A DNA stretch of 60,456 nucleotides, taken from NCBI GenBank assembly GCA_030744625.1, contig JASLQF010000014.1:1-60456 (forward strand). The letters are read 5' to 3'. Shown piece by piece: positions 51,386 through 60,173 of this stretch. Origin of the DNA: Rhodospirillales bacterium (GTDB lineage Bacteria; Pseudomonadota; Alphaproteobacteria; Rhodospirillales; JASLQF01). Position numbers and translations under genes: made by a program. Numbering within the stretch: the stretch's first letter is position 1; each line of letters begins with the position of its first letter. The notes beneath the pieces were generated by a model. It saw only the letters and a program-made list of their open reading frames with translations, was not told the DNA's origin and made no database searches.

Positions 51386-51874
51386 ATGAGCCTGGCCGAC
51401 GAGATGAAAGACCGCGTCGCCAAATACGCCGACCGGCGCGAGGATTGGACGGTCTTCGGGTTCGAGACCCAGCTCGACGAGAAGTACGGGCGCAGCCAGC
51501 GCCGCTATATCGGCGCCTCGGGATCGGTCGACCACGAGGAAACCAACGCCGTCAAGCCGGCCGCCTTCACCATGTCGGTCCAGACCATGCCACCGGGCAA
51601 CCGAATCCCCGTGCATTGCCACGAGACCGAGGAGACGTTCTTCATTCTCGACGGCGAATGCATCGTCAACGTCTTCCGCGACGACGAGACGGTGACCCTC
51701 AAGCTGGGGCGCTGGGACCTGGTGTCGGTGCCGCCCCACGTCTACCACGACATCCACAACGAGGGCGCCGTCGACTGCGCCGTGCAGACGCTGCTCTCGA
51801 AGCCCAAGCCCGACCGTCCCAATTACCAGGACCAGCGCCTCCTCGACCTGCAGGCCGAGACGCACACGGACTGA
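51386..51874 (+). CDS. Cupin-domain protein
   Basis: 162 residues with one cupin barrel. Motif 1 is 'PGNRIPVHCHETEETFFILD' with the metal-binding H-x-H and E; motif 2 is 'GRWDLVSVPPHVYHDIHNEG'. The four ligands are present, so it is probably metal-binding. AAGGAGA precedes ATG 51386. It follows the PhnD-like gene; the two may handle the same small molecule. Confidence 0.85.
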   Translation: MSLADEMKDRVAKYADRREDWTVFGFETQLDEKYGRSQRRYIGASGSVDHEETNAVKPAAFTMSVQTMPPGNRIPVHCHETEETFFILDGECIVNVFRDDETVTLKLGRWDLVSVPPHVYHDIHNEGAVDCAVQTLLSKPKPDRPNYQDQRLLDLQAETHTD

Positions 51875-51913
51875 CGCGCCATAGGGGCGCCGGGGCAGAG
51901 CCGAGCGGCCCCG

Positions 51914-53191
51914 CTAAACCTTCTCCATGAGTCGCGCCATGTCTTCGTCCCTGTCGATCATGCCTTCGACGAGCCCGGTTATATCGCTCGGCGCCGAGCC
52001 TCTTTCCTGCATGTCCCCGATCTTGGTGGCCAGGCTTTGGACGACGGAAATGCCGGCGGTCTCGGTGAGGCGGACCTCGATGAAGTCGCGCCCGAGCTTG
52101 TTCCACATGCCGTCCAGCATCTGCACTCGGTAATTGAAGGGGAGGGGGGCCATGACCTCCATCACTTCGTTGCTGAGATGCCTGAGGTAGTGCTTGAACT
52201 GCTCGATTTCCTTGTTCTTCCAGCCGCCCACTTCGTCGATGATCCGGGGGCTGCATGTAAAGAGCATGTTGAAATCGGCGCCCAGGAGCTTCTTTACCTG
52301 CTCGATCCGGGTGTTGAATTTCTTGCGCTTCTTGCCCCCCTGACCGCCGGGTTTCGGCGGCACCTCCTTCATCGGCCACCTGCCGAAGGCGCGCACCACG
52401 TCGGGATTCTCGATGGTCAGGAGGCTCTCGCCCAGGGCCGTGATCTTGGCGCTGTGCTCGAGGCCCTCGGCAACGGCGTGCATGAAGTCCGCGTCCCATT
52501 CCAGGATCCTCGGAAAGCCGGAGCCGAGGGCATGGCGCAGGGCCCTCAGGAACTTGACGGGGTTGCATTTCTGGAGGATGTCGAGATATCGCTCGTCGGC
52601 CTCGGCGAGCTTGCCGAGGCTGCCTTCGAGCCCCTTGTTCAACTCGCGCACGCTGAGCGCGTCGAAGCGGGCAAGATTGCGCAGCTTCTGCAGATCGCGG
52701 ACGTCCCTCACCTTGAAGTTGCCGAGATACTCTCGCAGTTTTCCGTCGCGGCGCCCTGCCTTGTTCAGGATGATCTCCGTCGCACGCTGGAGATAGAGCC
52801 GTCGCACCGCCCGAACGCTCTTGGCGCAGCCCCCGACGGGGGCGGTTTCGGATTTCAGCGGCCCCGCTTTCTTCTCGCGCCCCGCCTTGCCGAAGACAAT
52901 CAATTCCTCGGCAAGGGCCAGCTCGAAGAGGAACAGACCGGCCTCTATGGCGACGTCGTCTTTCTCGATGCGGTCCAGCGACTTTCCGACCAGGCGGGGG
53001 GGCACCCCGAAATGGTCGCGCAGATACAGGCCCTCCAGTTCCTGGAGTACCGGCACGACGTGGTCCTTCAGGGCACGGCGCAGACGCATCCTCCGCAGCA
53101 GGGAAACCCCGCGCCACAGACGGTCGGGGACCTGCCAGCGCGCCCGTCCGGTATCTTCCGTAATGGCGACGTATTTGCGTTCTTTCGCCAT
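51914..53191 (-). CDS. Large hypothetical protein, unknown family
   Basis: 425 residues, soluble, strongly helical and basic. Segments such as 'GCAKSVRAVRRLYLQRATEI', 'ILNKAGRRDGKLREYLGNFK', 'GGQGGKKRKKFNTRIEQVKK' and 'PLPFNYRVQMLDGMWNKLGR' are not known to me. No catalytic motif, membrane helix or signal is visible. ATG 53191 has no good SD, so the start may lie elsewhere, but the frame upstream is not protein-like. It is flanked by an MFS gene and a convergent cupin gene. Confidence 0.6.
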   Translation of the reverse strand: MAKERKYVAITEDTGRARWQVPDRLWRGVSLLRRMRLRRALKDHVVPVLQELEGLYLRDHFGVPPRLVGKSLDRIEKDDVAIEAGLFLFELALAEELIVFGKAGREKKAGPLKSETAPVGGCAKSVRAVRRLYLQRATEIILNKAGRRDGKLREYLGNFKVRDVRDLQKLRNLARFDALSVRELNKGLEGSLGKLAEADERYLDILQKCNPVKFLRALRHALGSGFPRILEWDADFMHAVAEGLEHSAKITALGESLLTIENPDVVRAFGRWPMKEVPPKPGGQGGKKRKKFNTRIEQVKKLLGADFNMLFTCSPRIIDEVGGWKNKEIEQFKHYLRHLSNEVMEVMAPLPFNYRVQMLDGMWNKLGRDFIEVRLTETAGISVVQSLATKIGDMQERGSAPSDITGLVEGMIDRDEDMARLMEKV

Positions 53192-53253
53192 GATTGCAAT
53201 GTGTGCATCGCCCCGCCCTTTTACAATCCGTACGTTGCCCGGGCCGGCCGCCC

Positions 53254-54495
53254 CTATTCCGCGGCCACGGCGCCCCGGCGCCGGGTGGCGGCGCTGGTCA
53301 GCACCATGATGGCGATCGATACCGCCCACATGATGGCGACGCAGAGATAGGCGGAGCGCGGGATGCCGGTATCGATGAACCAGCCGAACAGGACCGGCGA
53401 CGTGGCCGAGCCGAAATCCATGCCCGAATAGACCAGGCCGAAGACGCGCCCCGAGGCGCCCTTGGGCGTCGCCGCGCGGACCAGCAGTTCGCGCGACGGA
53501 AAGACCACGCCGTACATGAAGCCGATGACGGCAAACGCGATGTAGTGTTGCGTGACGTCGAGTTCGAGCCGCCACACGGCGATGACGACGAGCACGGCGC
53601 TGGAGTACCCCCACATCACCACCCGGTCGGGCTTGCGCAGGTAATCGGCGAGATAGCCGCCGCACAGAACGCCGATGGTCACGCCGAACAGCATGACGGT
53701 GACGAAGGCGCCACCGGTTTCCAGGTCGAACCCGTAGATGTCCTTGAGAAGCGCCGGCGTGAATGTCTGAAGGCCGATGATGCCCATGGCGATGATCAGG
53801 AAGAAGATCCAGCACAGGATGATGGGCAGGTTGATCAGCATGCGGATGCTGTCACCGAGGGTTTCGTCGGCGTCGCCGCTTTCCTTGCGGTCGTGGCTGC
53901 TATCGCGGAAATCCCGGCTGCCGCGCCACAGGCACGCGAAGATCAAAAGTCCGATCAGGCCGGCCAGCACGATGGCCGGCCTCCAGCCCGCGTAGGTGCC
54001 GATCGCGGTCATTGCGAGCGGCGCCATGGCGTAGCCGATATAGCCGCCGAACATGTGAAAACTGAAGGCCCGCGCGATCCGCTTTTCGCTGACCGTGGCG
54101 TTCATGATGCTGTAGTCGCAGGGATGAAAGACACTGTTGCCGGCGCCCGCCAGGAGCGACAGCACCAACATCACCGGATAGTACGCCACCACGCCCATGA
54201 GCGCCGTCGAGCCCGCCATCAAAGCGAGCCCGCTGAGCAGGACGACGCGGGCGCCGAACCTGTCGACCAGAAAACCGGAGGGCGGCTGGCAAAGGGCGGA
54301 CGTCACGTAGAACGTGCCGGTCAGGATGCCGAGCCGGGTAAAGCTGATCCCCTCGGCGGCGTTGATCAGAACGAACAACGGCGGCAGCGCCAGCTGGTAG
54401 AAATGGCTGGCCCCGTGCGAAAGGCCGATCAGGGTCGAAACCCGCCTGTCCAACCGCAGGACGTCGGCGTCGGACAGCGCTATCGCCTGTGACAT
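53254..54495 (-). CDS. MFS transporter
   Basis: 413 residues, about 12 helices. The loop 2-3 motif is in 'PPSGFLVDRFGARVVLLSGL', with a related one in 'CGGYLADYLRKPDRVVMWGY'. 'LAGAGNSVFHPCDYSIMNAT' and 'FHMFGGYIGYAMAPLAMTAI' place it near fosmidomycin-resistance/nitrate-type MFS exporters. The substrate is not assignable. Confidence 0.88.
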   Translation of the reverse strand: MSQAIALSDADVLRLDRRVSTLIGLSHGASHFYQLALPPLFVLINAAEGISFTRLGILTGTFYVTSALCQPPSGFLVDRFGARVVLLSGLALMAGSTALMGVVAYYPVMLVLSLLAGAGNSVFHPCDYSIMNATVSEKRIARAFSFHMFGGYIGYAMAPLAMTAIGTYAGWRPAIVLAGLIGLLIFACLWRGSRDFRDSSHDRKESGDADETLGDSIRMLINLPIILCWIFFLIIAMGIIGLQTFTPALLKDIYGFDLETGGAFVTVMLFGVTIGVLCGGYLADYLRKPDRVVMWGYSSAVLVVIAVWRLELDVTQHYIAFAVIGFMYGVVFPSRELLVRAATPKGASGRVFGLVYSGMDFGSATSPVLFGWFIDTGIPRSAYLCVAIMWAVSIAIMVLTSAATRRRGAVAAE

Positions 54496-54690
54496 TCGAT
54501 ATTCCCGTTACGACCCCGCGGGGATCTCTCGAGCGGAGATCTGAAATGACGCCTATCAATGCCCGATACGGGAGCGGCTGAACAGCCGTAATTTCAGGCC
54601 ATGGGACGTTTTCCGCCGGAGGTTATCCACACCTGTGCCCCCGTGCCCGTGTGCCCCTGTGGCCCTGTGCCCCCCGTGTGCCGTGTGGCC
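54496..54690. other. Intergenic region with G-quadruplex motif and a DnaA box
   Basis: It contains an isolated perfect TTATCCACA (54623-54631). On the minus strand there are five G-tracts of 3-6 bases between 54638 and 54675 with loops of 3-5 bases, a textbook G-quadruplex pattern just after the last gene of the heme d1 operon. Imperfect GTGCCC units make it look like a decayed simple repeat. Confidence 0.55.
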
Positions 54691-55485
54691 TCAGGGCCCG
54701 AAGTTGGCGTCGAAGGAGGCGACCTGGCTCAGGATGAGGTCGGGAATTTTCGCGTCGGTGCCTATGGCGCCCAGGTAATGCGACCCTTGCGGCGCGCCCG
54801 CCGCCAGCAGGCGCGGCACGTCGCCGTCTGCGTGGCGGTCGCCGGCCATGAAAAGCCCGAGCGCGATGAGCGGCGCGGAAAGCGCCGGCAGCTCGTCGAG
54901 AAGATAGGGCTCCTCCTCGAGAAAAGCGGTCCTTACGCACTTGAACGCGTTTCGGCGCCGCGCCCACGCGGCGTGGACCTCGGCGGCGCGGCGGGCGTTG
55001 CCGTCCTTGGCCGAGCCATGGCCGACCAACAGCAGGGTCGCCGACGATGGCGCCATATTGCGCTGCCGCGCCAGGGCCAGGGCGCGATCGACGACGAGGG
55101 CGCCGATGCCCGGTGCGGTGCCGAGCGGCGCGCACAAATAGAAGCGGCGTCCCCCGACCCGCGTTATGCGCCCGCCGAGGCCGAGGCGGCGGGGCACCAC
55201 GCGGCTGGCGTACACGCCACCGCACATGAAGAGCGGCGCCACATAGACGCGCGCCGCCCCGAGATCGCCGAAGGCATCGCTCAACGGCGGCGACCCATGG
55301 AGGGCTCCGGCCCGCACGTCGGCGAACAGTCCCCTCCGCCGCAACGCCCGGGCGTGGCCTTCGAGCGCCCGATTGGCGCCGCCGTCCCGTGGCGAGCCGT
55401 GCCCAACCAGGAGCAGGGCCGACCGCTTCCACGCCTCGCGGCTAGTGGCTGGTGCCGGCGGAGTATCTGATCTTGTTATGAACAT
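54691..55485 (-). CDS. cbiX: CbiX-type sirohydrochlorin chelatase
   Basis: 264 residues with two CbiX-like halves. Half 1 is 'ALLLVGHGSPRDGGANRALE', with 'VAPLFMCGGVYASRVVP'; half 2 is 'LLLVGHGSAKDGNARRAAEV', with 'LIALGLFMAGDRHADGDVP'. The metal-site His are present in the GHGS motifs. Metal insertion into sirohydrochlorin gives siroheme, the precursor of heme d1, which fits its place at the end of the nir operon. The ATG overlaps nirN by 44 bases; a later start is possible. Confidence 0.85.
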   Translation of the reverse strand: MFITRSDTPPAPATSREAWKRSALLLVGHGSPRDGGANRALEGHARALRRRGLFADVRAGALHGSPPLSDAFGDLGAARVYVAPLFMCGGVYASRVVPRRLGLGGRITRVGGRRFYLCAPLGTAPGIGALVVDRALALARQRNMAPSSATLLLVGHGSAKDGNARRAAEVHAAWARRRNAFKCVRTAFLEEEPYLLDELPALSAPLIALGLFMAGDRHADGDVPRLLAAGAPQGSHYLGAIGTDAKIPDLILSQVASFDANFGP

Positions 55486-57037
55486 TGTATTTGCCGGAGG
55501 GCTTGTTCATGGGAATGCGCTTGACTTCCTCGAGGGTGGCGGCGTCGTAGACGACGAGGGCGCCGTCTCTCTCCCAGACGCTGACCAGGGCGAAGCGTCC
55601 GTCGCGGGTGAACTCGATGTGGGCGGCGGTTTTTCCAGGCGACGGGCGGATCGTCTTGACGATTTCGAGGGTCCGCTTGTCGATGACGTGCAGGGCGTCC
55701 CTGTGGGGGCCGAAGAACACGTCGACCCACGCATACGGCGTGTTCTCGTGGCTGCGCATGAAGAACCCCGGACCGAGGGTCTCGATGCGCCGGACGGTCG
55801 TCCAGCCTCGCATCTCGATGACGCTGACCACGCCGTCCTTGAAGTGCGGCGTCGCCAGCACCGGCTTGCCCTCGTAAGCGAAGGTGATGCCCGATCCCAG
55901 GTGCGGCATGCCGGCGAGATCGACGTCGGCGACCTTGCGCCCCACGTTGAGGTTGACCACCTGGCCGCCCTTGGCGTTGCGGGCCGCCCCGATGAGATTG
56001 GCGTAGGACTGGTCGAAGAAGAAATCGTCCAGGTAATCGTCGAGCTTGATGCGCCGCACCGGGAACGGTCCGCGGTCGAAGTCCCCTTCCTCGTGGCCCG
56101 GCTCATAGCTGTGGATGAAGCCGCGGGGCACGGGCTTGGGGTTGTCCGAGTACGAGATTTCCCAAACCTCGGTGATGTCCTTCAAGGCTGCGATGAAGCT
56201 CATGCGCGGCGGCGCCACGTAGACGGCGCTGACCCGTGACGATTTGCCCTTGCCGTCGCCGACCGGGATGATCCTGACCGGGGCCAGCTCGCCGGCGTCG
56301 AGCACAACCAGGGTGTGGGGCAGGGTGTTGGCCACCATGACATAGCGACCGTCGCCCGAGACCGCGATGTTGCGGGTGTTGATGCCGGCGCGCACCTCGG
56401 CGACCGGCTTCAGGGAATAGAGGTCGAACTTGCTGACCCAGCCGTCGCGGGAGGCCAGATAGACGAAGCGCCCGTCGGGCGAATACTTGGCGCCGCCGTG
56501 CAGCGCGAAACGGCTGGGAAAGCGGAGGAGGGGCTCGAAGCGGTCGCCATCGAGGATGGTGACGTGATGGTCGCCGGCCTCCACCACCGTGAACAGGTTG
56601 AGGGGGTCGGCGCCGTGCACCGGGTCTTGGGGAAGCCCGGCCAGCGCGTTGTGGACGACGCGGCTCGCTTCGATCTCGGCCATGCCCCACTGGGGAATGG
56701 CGTCGAGCGGCGTGTAGATGAGCCCCATCAAGGCGGCGATCTCGGCCTTGGAAAGGACGGCGCCGAAGCCCCGCATCTGGCTTGCCGGGGCGCCTTCGGC
56801 GGTCACCTTGGCGGCTTTCTCAGGACTCAGCCGGCCCAGGTTCTCGGGCAGCAGGGCGGGGCCGCTGCCGCCCAGGCGGTCGCCTCCGTGGCAGGACGCG
56901 CAGTGTTTTTGGTACAGCGGCGCGGCGGCGGCATCCGCGTCGGCCGCCGCGGCCTTCGATACCTGGGGCCTCTCGGAAGCCTGGGCGGCGCCCCAGGCGG
57001 CGATCAGCGCCACACAGATGAAAAGGACGTGGCGCAT
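55442..57037 (-). CDS. nirN: NirN-type cytochrome c/d1 protein
   Basis: 531 residues. Signal peptide 'MRHVLFICVALIAAWGAAQA', an N-terminal cytochrome c domain with 'CASCHGGDRLGGSGPALLPE' (Cys46, Cys49, His50), then an eight-bladed d1-type propeller ('FALHGGAKYSPDGRFVYLAS', 'INTRNIAVSGDGRYVMVANT', 'HIEFTRDGRFALVSVWERDG') ending 'SGKYNVHNKIRYSAGTSH'. NirN carries out the last step of heme d1 formation (dihydro-heme d1 dehydrogenation) in the periplasm. NirS has the same layout. The position after nirJ and this C-terminus favour NirN. Confidence 0.82.
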   Translation of the reverse strand: MRHVLFICVALIAAWGAAQASERPQVSKAAAADADAAAAPLYQKHCASCHGGDRLGGSGPALLPENLGRLSPEKAAKVTAEGAPASQMRGFGAVLSKAEIAALMGLIYTPLDAIPQWGMAEIEASRVVHNALAGLPQDPVHGADPLNLFTVVEAGDHHVTILDGDRFEPLLRFPSRFALHGGAKYSPDGRFVYLASRDGWVSKFDLYSLKPVAEVRAGINTRNIAVSGDGRYVMVANTLPHTLVVLDAGELAPVRIIPVGDGKGKSSRVSAVYVAPPRMSFIAALKDITEVWEISYSDNPKPVPRGFIHSYEPGHEEGDFDRGPFPVRRIKLDDYLDDFFFDQSYANLIGAARNAKGGQVVNLNVGRKVADVDLAGMPHLGSGITFAYEGKPVLATPHFKDGVVSVIEMRGWTTVRRIETLGPGFFMRSHENTPYAWVDVFFGPHRDALHVIDKRTLEIVKTIRPSPGKTAAHIEFTRDGRFALVSVWERDGALVVYDAATLEEVKRIPMNKPSGKYNVHNKIRYSAGTSH

Positions 57038-57041
57038 CGCC

Positions 57042-58247
57042 TCACGCCCTCGCCCGCTTGCCCCGTGACGCCGAGAACGGCGTCACGGGAATGCGCCGGG
57101 CGGTCTCGGCGAGGCCGATCTCGACGTCGCTCAGGTAGCATCCCGGATCCTCGGCCCAGGGATCGCCGGTGACCTGGTCGGCCCGCACCCGCGTGTTGCC
57201 GCCGCAGATTTCGACATACCGGCAGGCCGCGCAACGCCCCTTGAGCGGCCGCGGCCGCGATTTCAGCCCGGCCATCAACGGCTCCGAGACGTCCGTCCAG
57301 ATATGCGAGAAGGGGCGTTGGCGCACGTTGCCCAGGGTGTGGTGCCACCACATGGTATCCGGGTGGACGTCGCCCACGTTGTCGATGTTGGCGACGTTGA
57401 CTCCCGACGCGTTGCCGCCCCACTCGACGAGCTTGGCGTGGATGTGCTCGGCCATTTCGGGGAAGCGCCGCCGCACCCAAAACAGCAGGTAGACCCCATC
57501 GGCGTCGTTGTTGCCGCTGACCAGTTCCCTGGGGCGCCCTTCGCCGTGGCCGCCGAGGGCGTGCTCGAAGAGAAGCTCCATGGCGCGCCGCGTGGCCCCG
57601 AATGCGGCATCGGTCCTACGGTTGTGGTTGCCCCGCCCGGCGTAGTTGAGGTGGGAGAAGTAGAAGCGCTCGATGTCCTCGGCATCGAGGAGGTCGAGGA
57701 TTTTCGGCAGCTCGGCGGCATTGTCGTCGGTCATTGTAAAGCGAAGGCCCACCTTGAGGCCGTGCTCGCGGCACCGGCGCACGCCGCGCATGGAGGCCTC
57801 GAAGGCGCCCGGACAGCGGCGGAACTTGTCGTGGGTTTCGCGCAGACCGTCGATGCTGATGCCCACGTAGTCGTAGCCGACGGTGGCGATGTCGCCGATG
57901 GTGGCGGCGTCGATGCGGGTGCCGTTGGTGGAAAGGCCCACGTAGAACCCCATGTCCTTGGCGCGCCGGGATATCTCGAAGATGTCCGGGCGCAGGAGCG
58001 GCTCGCCGCCGGACAGGATGAGGGCCGGCACCCGCAACGCCTTGAGGTCGTCGAGGACGGCGAAAACCTCTTCCGTGGAAAGCTCGCCCGGGAAGTCCTT
58101 GTCGGCCGAGATCGAATAGCAATGCTTGCACGTCAGGTTGCAGCGGCGGATCAGGTTCCAGATGACCACCGGGCCCGGCGGGTCGCGGCGCGGGCGCGCC
58201 GGGGTCGGGTCGTTCAACTCGCGGACGAACCGGGAAATCCTGAACAT
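57042..58247 (-). CDS. nirJ: Heme d1 biosynthesis radical SAM protein NirJ
   Basis: 401 residues. Radical SAM motif 'RRCNLTCKHCYSI' (Cys36, Cys40, Cys43), 'LSGGEPLLRPDIFEI', and a C-terminal SPASM-like cysteine region 'RCAACRYVEICGGNTRVRAD' with 'DPGCYLSD'. It removes propionate side chains to form the keto groups of heme d1. ATG 58247 is preceded by GGAAAAGACC; the stop lies just 4 bases before nirN. Confidence 0.95.
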   Translation of the reverse strand: MFRISRFVRELNDPTPARPRRDPPGPVVIWNLIRRCNLTCKHCYSISADKDFPGELSTEEVFAVLDDLKALRVPALILSGGEPLLRPDIFEISRRAKDMGFYVGLSTNGTRIDAATIGDIATVGYDYVGISIDGLRETHDKFRRCPGAFEASMRGVRRCREHGLKVGLRFTMTDDNAAELPKILDLLDAEDIERFYFSHLNYAGRGNHNRRTDAAFGATRRAMELLFEHALGGHGEGRPRELVSGNNDADGVYLLFWVRRRFPEMAEHIHAKLVEWGGNASGVNVANIDNVGDVHPDTMWWHHTLGNVRQRPFSHIWTDVSEPLMAGLKSRPRPLKGRCAACRYVEICGGNTRVRADQVTGDPWAEDPGCYLSDVEIGLAETARRIPVTPFSASRGKRARA

Positions 58248-58257
58248 GGTCTTTTCC

Positions 58258-58746
58258 TCACGCCGCCAGGCGCAACCCGGTCTTCTTGAGAATACGGGTG
58301 CTGTAGAGAACGCGGTGGCCGCGCTCGACGTCTTCCATGAGCGCCGCCATCCCGGCCACATGGCCTTGCACCGTGGCGCGGTCGCGCCCGTGGACCATGG
58401 CGAACAGGTTGAAGGGCCAATCGGGCAAGTGGCGGGGACGGTGATAGCAATGGCTCACGAACCCGAGGCCCCCGAGGCGCCGCCCGAGTTCCCGGACCCG
58501 GTCATCGGGCACGTCCCACACGGTCATGCCGTTGGCCAGGTAGCCGAGCGCATAGTGGTTGGGAACGGCGCCGATGCGGCGGATGACGCCGCGCGCCTGC
58601 ATGGCCGCCAGGCGGCGCCTCACCTCGGCCTCGTCGATGCCGACGCGCCGCGCCACGGCGCGGTAGGGCTCGCGCACCAGCTCCAAGCCGTCCTGGGTGG
58701 CGACGACGATGCGCCGGTCGATGTCGTCGAGGACGGGCGTGCTCAT
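58258..58746 (-). CDS. nirH: Siroheme decarboxylase subunit NirH (AsnC/Lrp-like)
   Basis: 162 residues. An Lrp-type N-terminal winged helix ('DDIDRRIVVATQDGLELV', 'VGIDEAEVRRRLAAMQARGV') is followed by an AsnC-type effector domain with 'YHRPRHLPDWPFNLFAMVHG'. The latter segment is shared with NirL. These proteins decarboxylate siroheme rather than regulate genes. ATG overlaps the nirG stop by four bases. Confidence 0.9.
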   Translation of the reverse strand: MSTPVLDDIDRRIVVATQDGLELVREPYRAVARRVGIDEAEVRRRLAAMQARGVIRRIGAVPNHYALGYLANGMTVWDVPDDRVRELGRRLGGLGFVSHCYHRPRHLPDWPFNLFAMVHGRDRATVQGHVAGMAALMEDVERGHRVLYSTRILKKTGLRLAA

Positions 58747-59228
58747 GCCTCGAACCTCAGGCCGACGAAGAACTCCTCGATCTTCGGCATGTCGAACACC
58801 TCGATCCCCGTCGCCTCCTCGATTTCGGCGATCGCCCTGGCGACGCGCCCGGGTTCCTCCGTGGCCAGCACGAACCACATGTTGAAGTCGTCGTCCCGCG
58901 CGTAGTTGTGGGCCACCTCGGGGAAGGCGTTGACCTGCCGGGCGACGCGCTCGAAGTCGTCGGCGGGCACGCGCATGGCGGCCAGGGTCAGGCCGCCGCC
59001 CAGCTTCTCGGCGTTGTACATGGGGCCGAAGCGGCTGAGCACGCCCGCGTCCAACAGGCGGGCGAGGCGGGCGATGACCTCGTCTTCACCGAGGCCCACC
59101 TCCCACCCGACTTCGGCGAAGGGCCGCTCGCTCAGCGGAAACCCGCCCTGAAGCAGGTTGACGAGGGCGCGGTCGGGGCCGTCGAGGTCAACGTCCGAGG
59201 GGGCTGATCGAGTGCTTTCGGCGGTCAT
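58743..59228 (-). CDS. nirG: Siroheme decarboxylase subunit NirG (AsnC/Lrp-like)
   Basis: 161 residues, same fold as its neighbours. 'DRALVNLLQGGFPLSERPFA', 'LLDAGVLSRFGPMYNAEKLG' and 'VAHNYARDDDFNMWFVLATE' (the His-containing stretch shared with NirD). It has a polar N-terminal tail of 15 residues. Overlaps by four bases with both neighbours. Confidence 0.9.
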   Translation of the reverse strand: MTAESTRSAPSDVDLDGPDRALVNLLQGGFPLSERPFAEVGWEVGLGEDEVIARLARLLDAGVLSRFGPMYNAEKLGGGLTLAAMRVPADDFERVARQVNAFPEVAHNYARDDDFNMWFVLATEEPGRVARAIAEIEEATGIEVFDMPKIEEFFVGLRFEA

Positions 59229-59731
59229 GGCGCGGCCTCCGCCGCCGCCGCGGTGCCCAGCCGGGTGGCGCCGCGCTGCTTGAACCGGCGGACGCTGAAC
59301 AGCACCTCGCGGGGGGCGCCGGCGGCGCCCGGCACCCGTCCCAGCTCGTCGATGCGGGCCAGGACGGCCTGCCGTTGGCGGCCGTGGATCATGCAAAACA
59401 GATTGTACGGCCACGCCGGCAGGCGCCGTGGACGCCGGTAACAGAGGGTGACGAAGTCGAAGGCGCCGAAGCGGTCGCCGACATCGTCCACCCGCGCGTC
59501 CGCTATGTCCCATACCACCATGGCGTTGGCCTCGTAGCCGAGCTCCCGGTGGCGCACGATGACGCCGAGCCGCTTGATCAGGCCGCCGTCCACCATGGCC
59601 GCCAGGCGGTCAATGACCTCCGCCTCGTCCAGGCCGGCACCGCGCGCGAGCTCCCGGTAGGGCCGCGCAACGAGGGGCAGGCCGCCCTCGAGGGCGGCGA
59701 TCAGGTGCCGGTCCGGTGCCGTCAGTTCCAT
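59225..59731 (-). CDS. nirL: Siroheme decarboxylase subunit NirL (AsnC/Lrp-like)
   Basis: 168 residues. 'DRHLIAALEGGLPLVARPYR', 'EVIDRLAAMVDGGLIKRLGV' and 'YRRPRRLPAWPYNLFCMIHG', the last matching NirH closely. An Ala-rich C-terminal tail is added. The ATG lies inside the end of nirD (10-base overlap). Confidence 0.9.
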   Translation of the reverse strand: MELTAPDRHLIAALEGGLPLVARPYRELARGAGLDEAEVIDRLAAMVDGGLIKRLGVIVRHRELGYEANAMVVWDIADARVDDVGDRFGAFDFVTLCYRRPRRLPAWPYNLFCMIHGRQRQAVLARIDELGRVPGAAGAPREVLFSVRRFKQRGATRLGTAAAAEAAP

Positions 59732-60171
59732 TGCAGGGGGAATCCCAAATCCAGGTGATAGGCCTCTTGCATGGGCAGATCCAACACCTCGAGGCCGGTG
59801 CGTTCCCCGATCTCGGCGATCACCGCGTCGAGCCGGGCGCGGTGCGGCGCCGTGACCACGAACCAAACGTTGATCCGGTGCTCGCGTTCGTAGTTGTGGT
59901 TGACCTCGTCGAAGCCGTTCACCAGCGCCGTCACTTCGTCGAGGCGCCCAGGCGGTACCGCCATGGCGGCCAGGGTGCTGGCGCCGATGGCGCCAGGGTC
60001 GAAGACGGCGCCGACGCGGCTCACCATGCCCTCGTCGCGAAGCCGTCCGAGCGTCTCGATGATCTCCGCCTCGGTGACGCCCAGATCGTCGGCGATCGCG
60101 GCGAAAGGGCGCTCCACCAGCGGAAATCCACGCTGGAACTCGTCGAGCAGGCGTTTTTCGAACGTGGTCAT
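59722..60171 (-). CDS. nirD: Siroheme decarboxylase subunit NirD (AsnC/Lrp-like)
   Basis: 149 residues. 'EKRLLDEFQRGFPLVERPFA', 'RLRDEGMVSRVGAVFDPGAI' and 'VNHNYEREHRINVWFVVTAP', matching NirG. It forms the active decarboxylase with NirL. It starts only two bases after the nirF stop. The DLGH order is the classical one. Confidence 0.9.
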   Translation of the reverse strand: MTTFEKRLLDEFQRGFPLVERPFAAIADDLGVTEAEIIETLGRLRDEGMVSRVGAVFDPGAIGASTLAAMAVPPGRLDEVTALVNGFDEVNHNYEREHRINVWFVVTAPHRARLDAVIAEIGERTGLEVLDLPMQEAYHLDLGFPLQWN

Positions 60172-60173
60172 GG

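Noticed and set aside
54623..54631. Isolated DnaA box as a second origin
   Set aside because: A single perfect box without neighbours or an AT-rich stretch; not enough for an origin claim.
55442..57037. Alternative identity as nitrite reductase NirS
   Set aside because: Same domain layout, but its place after nirJ inside the biosynthesis run and its C-terminal sequence fit NirN better. Not fully excluded without alignment.
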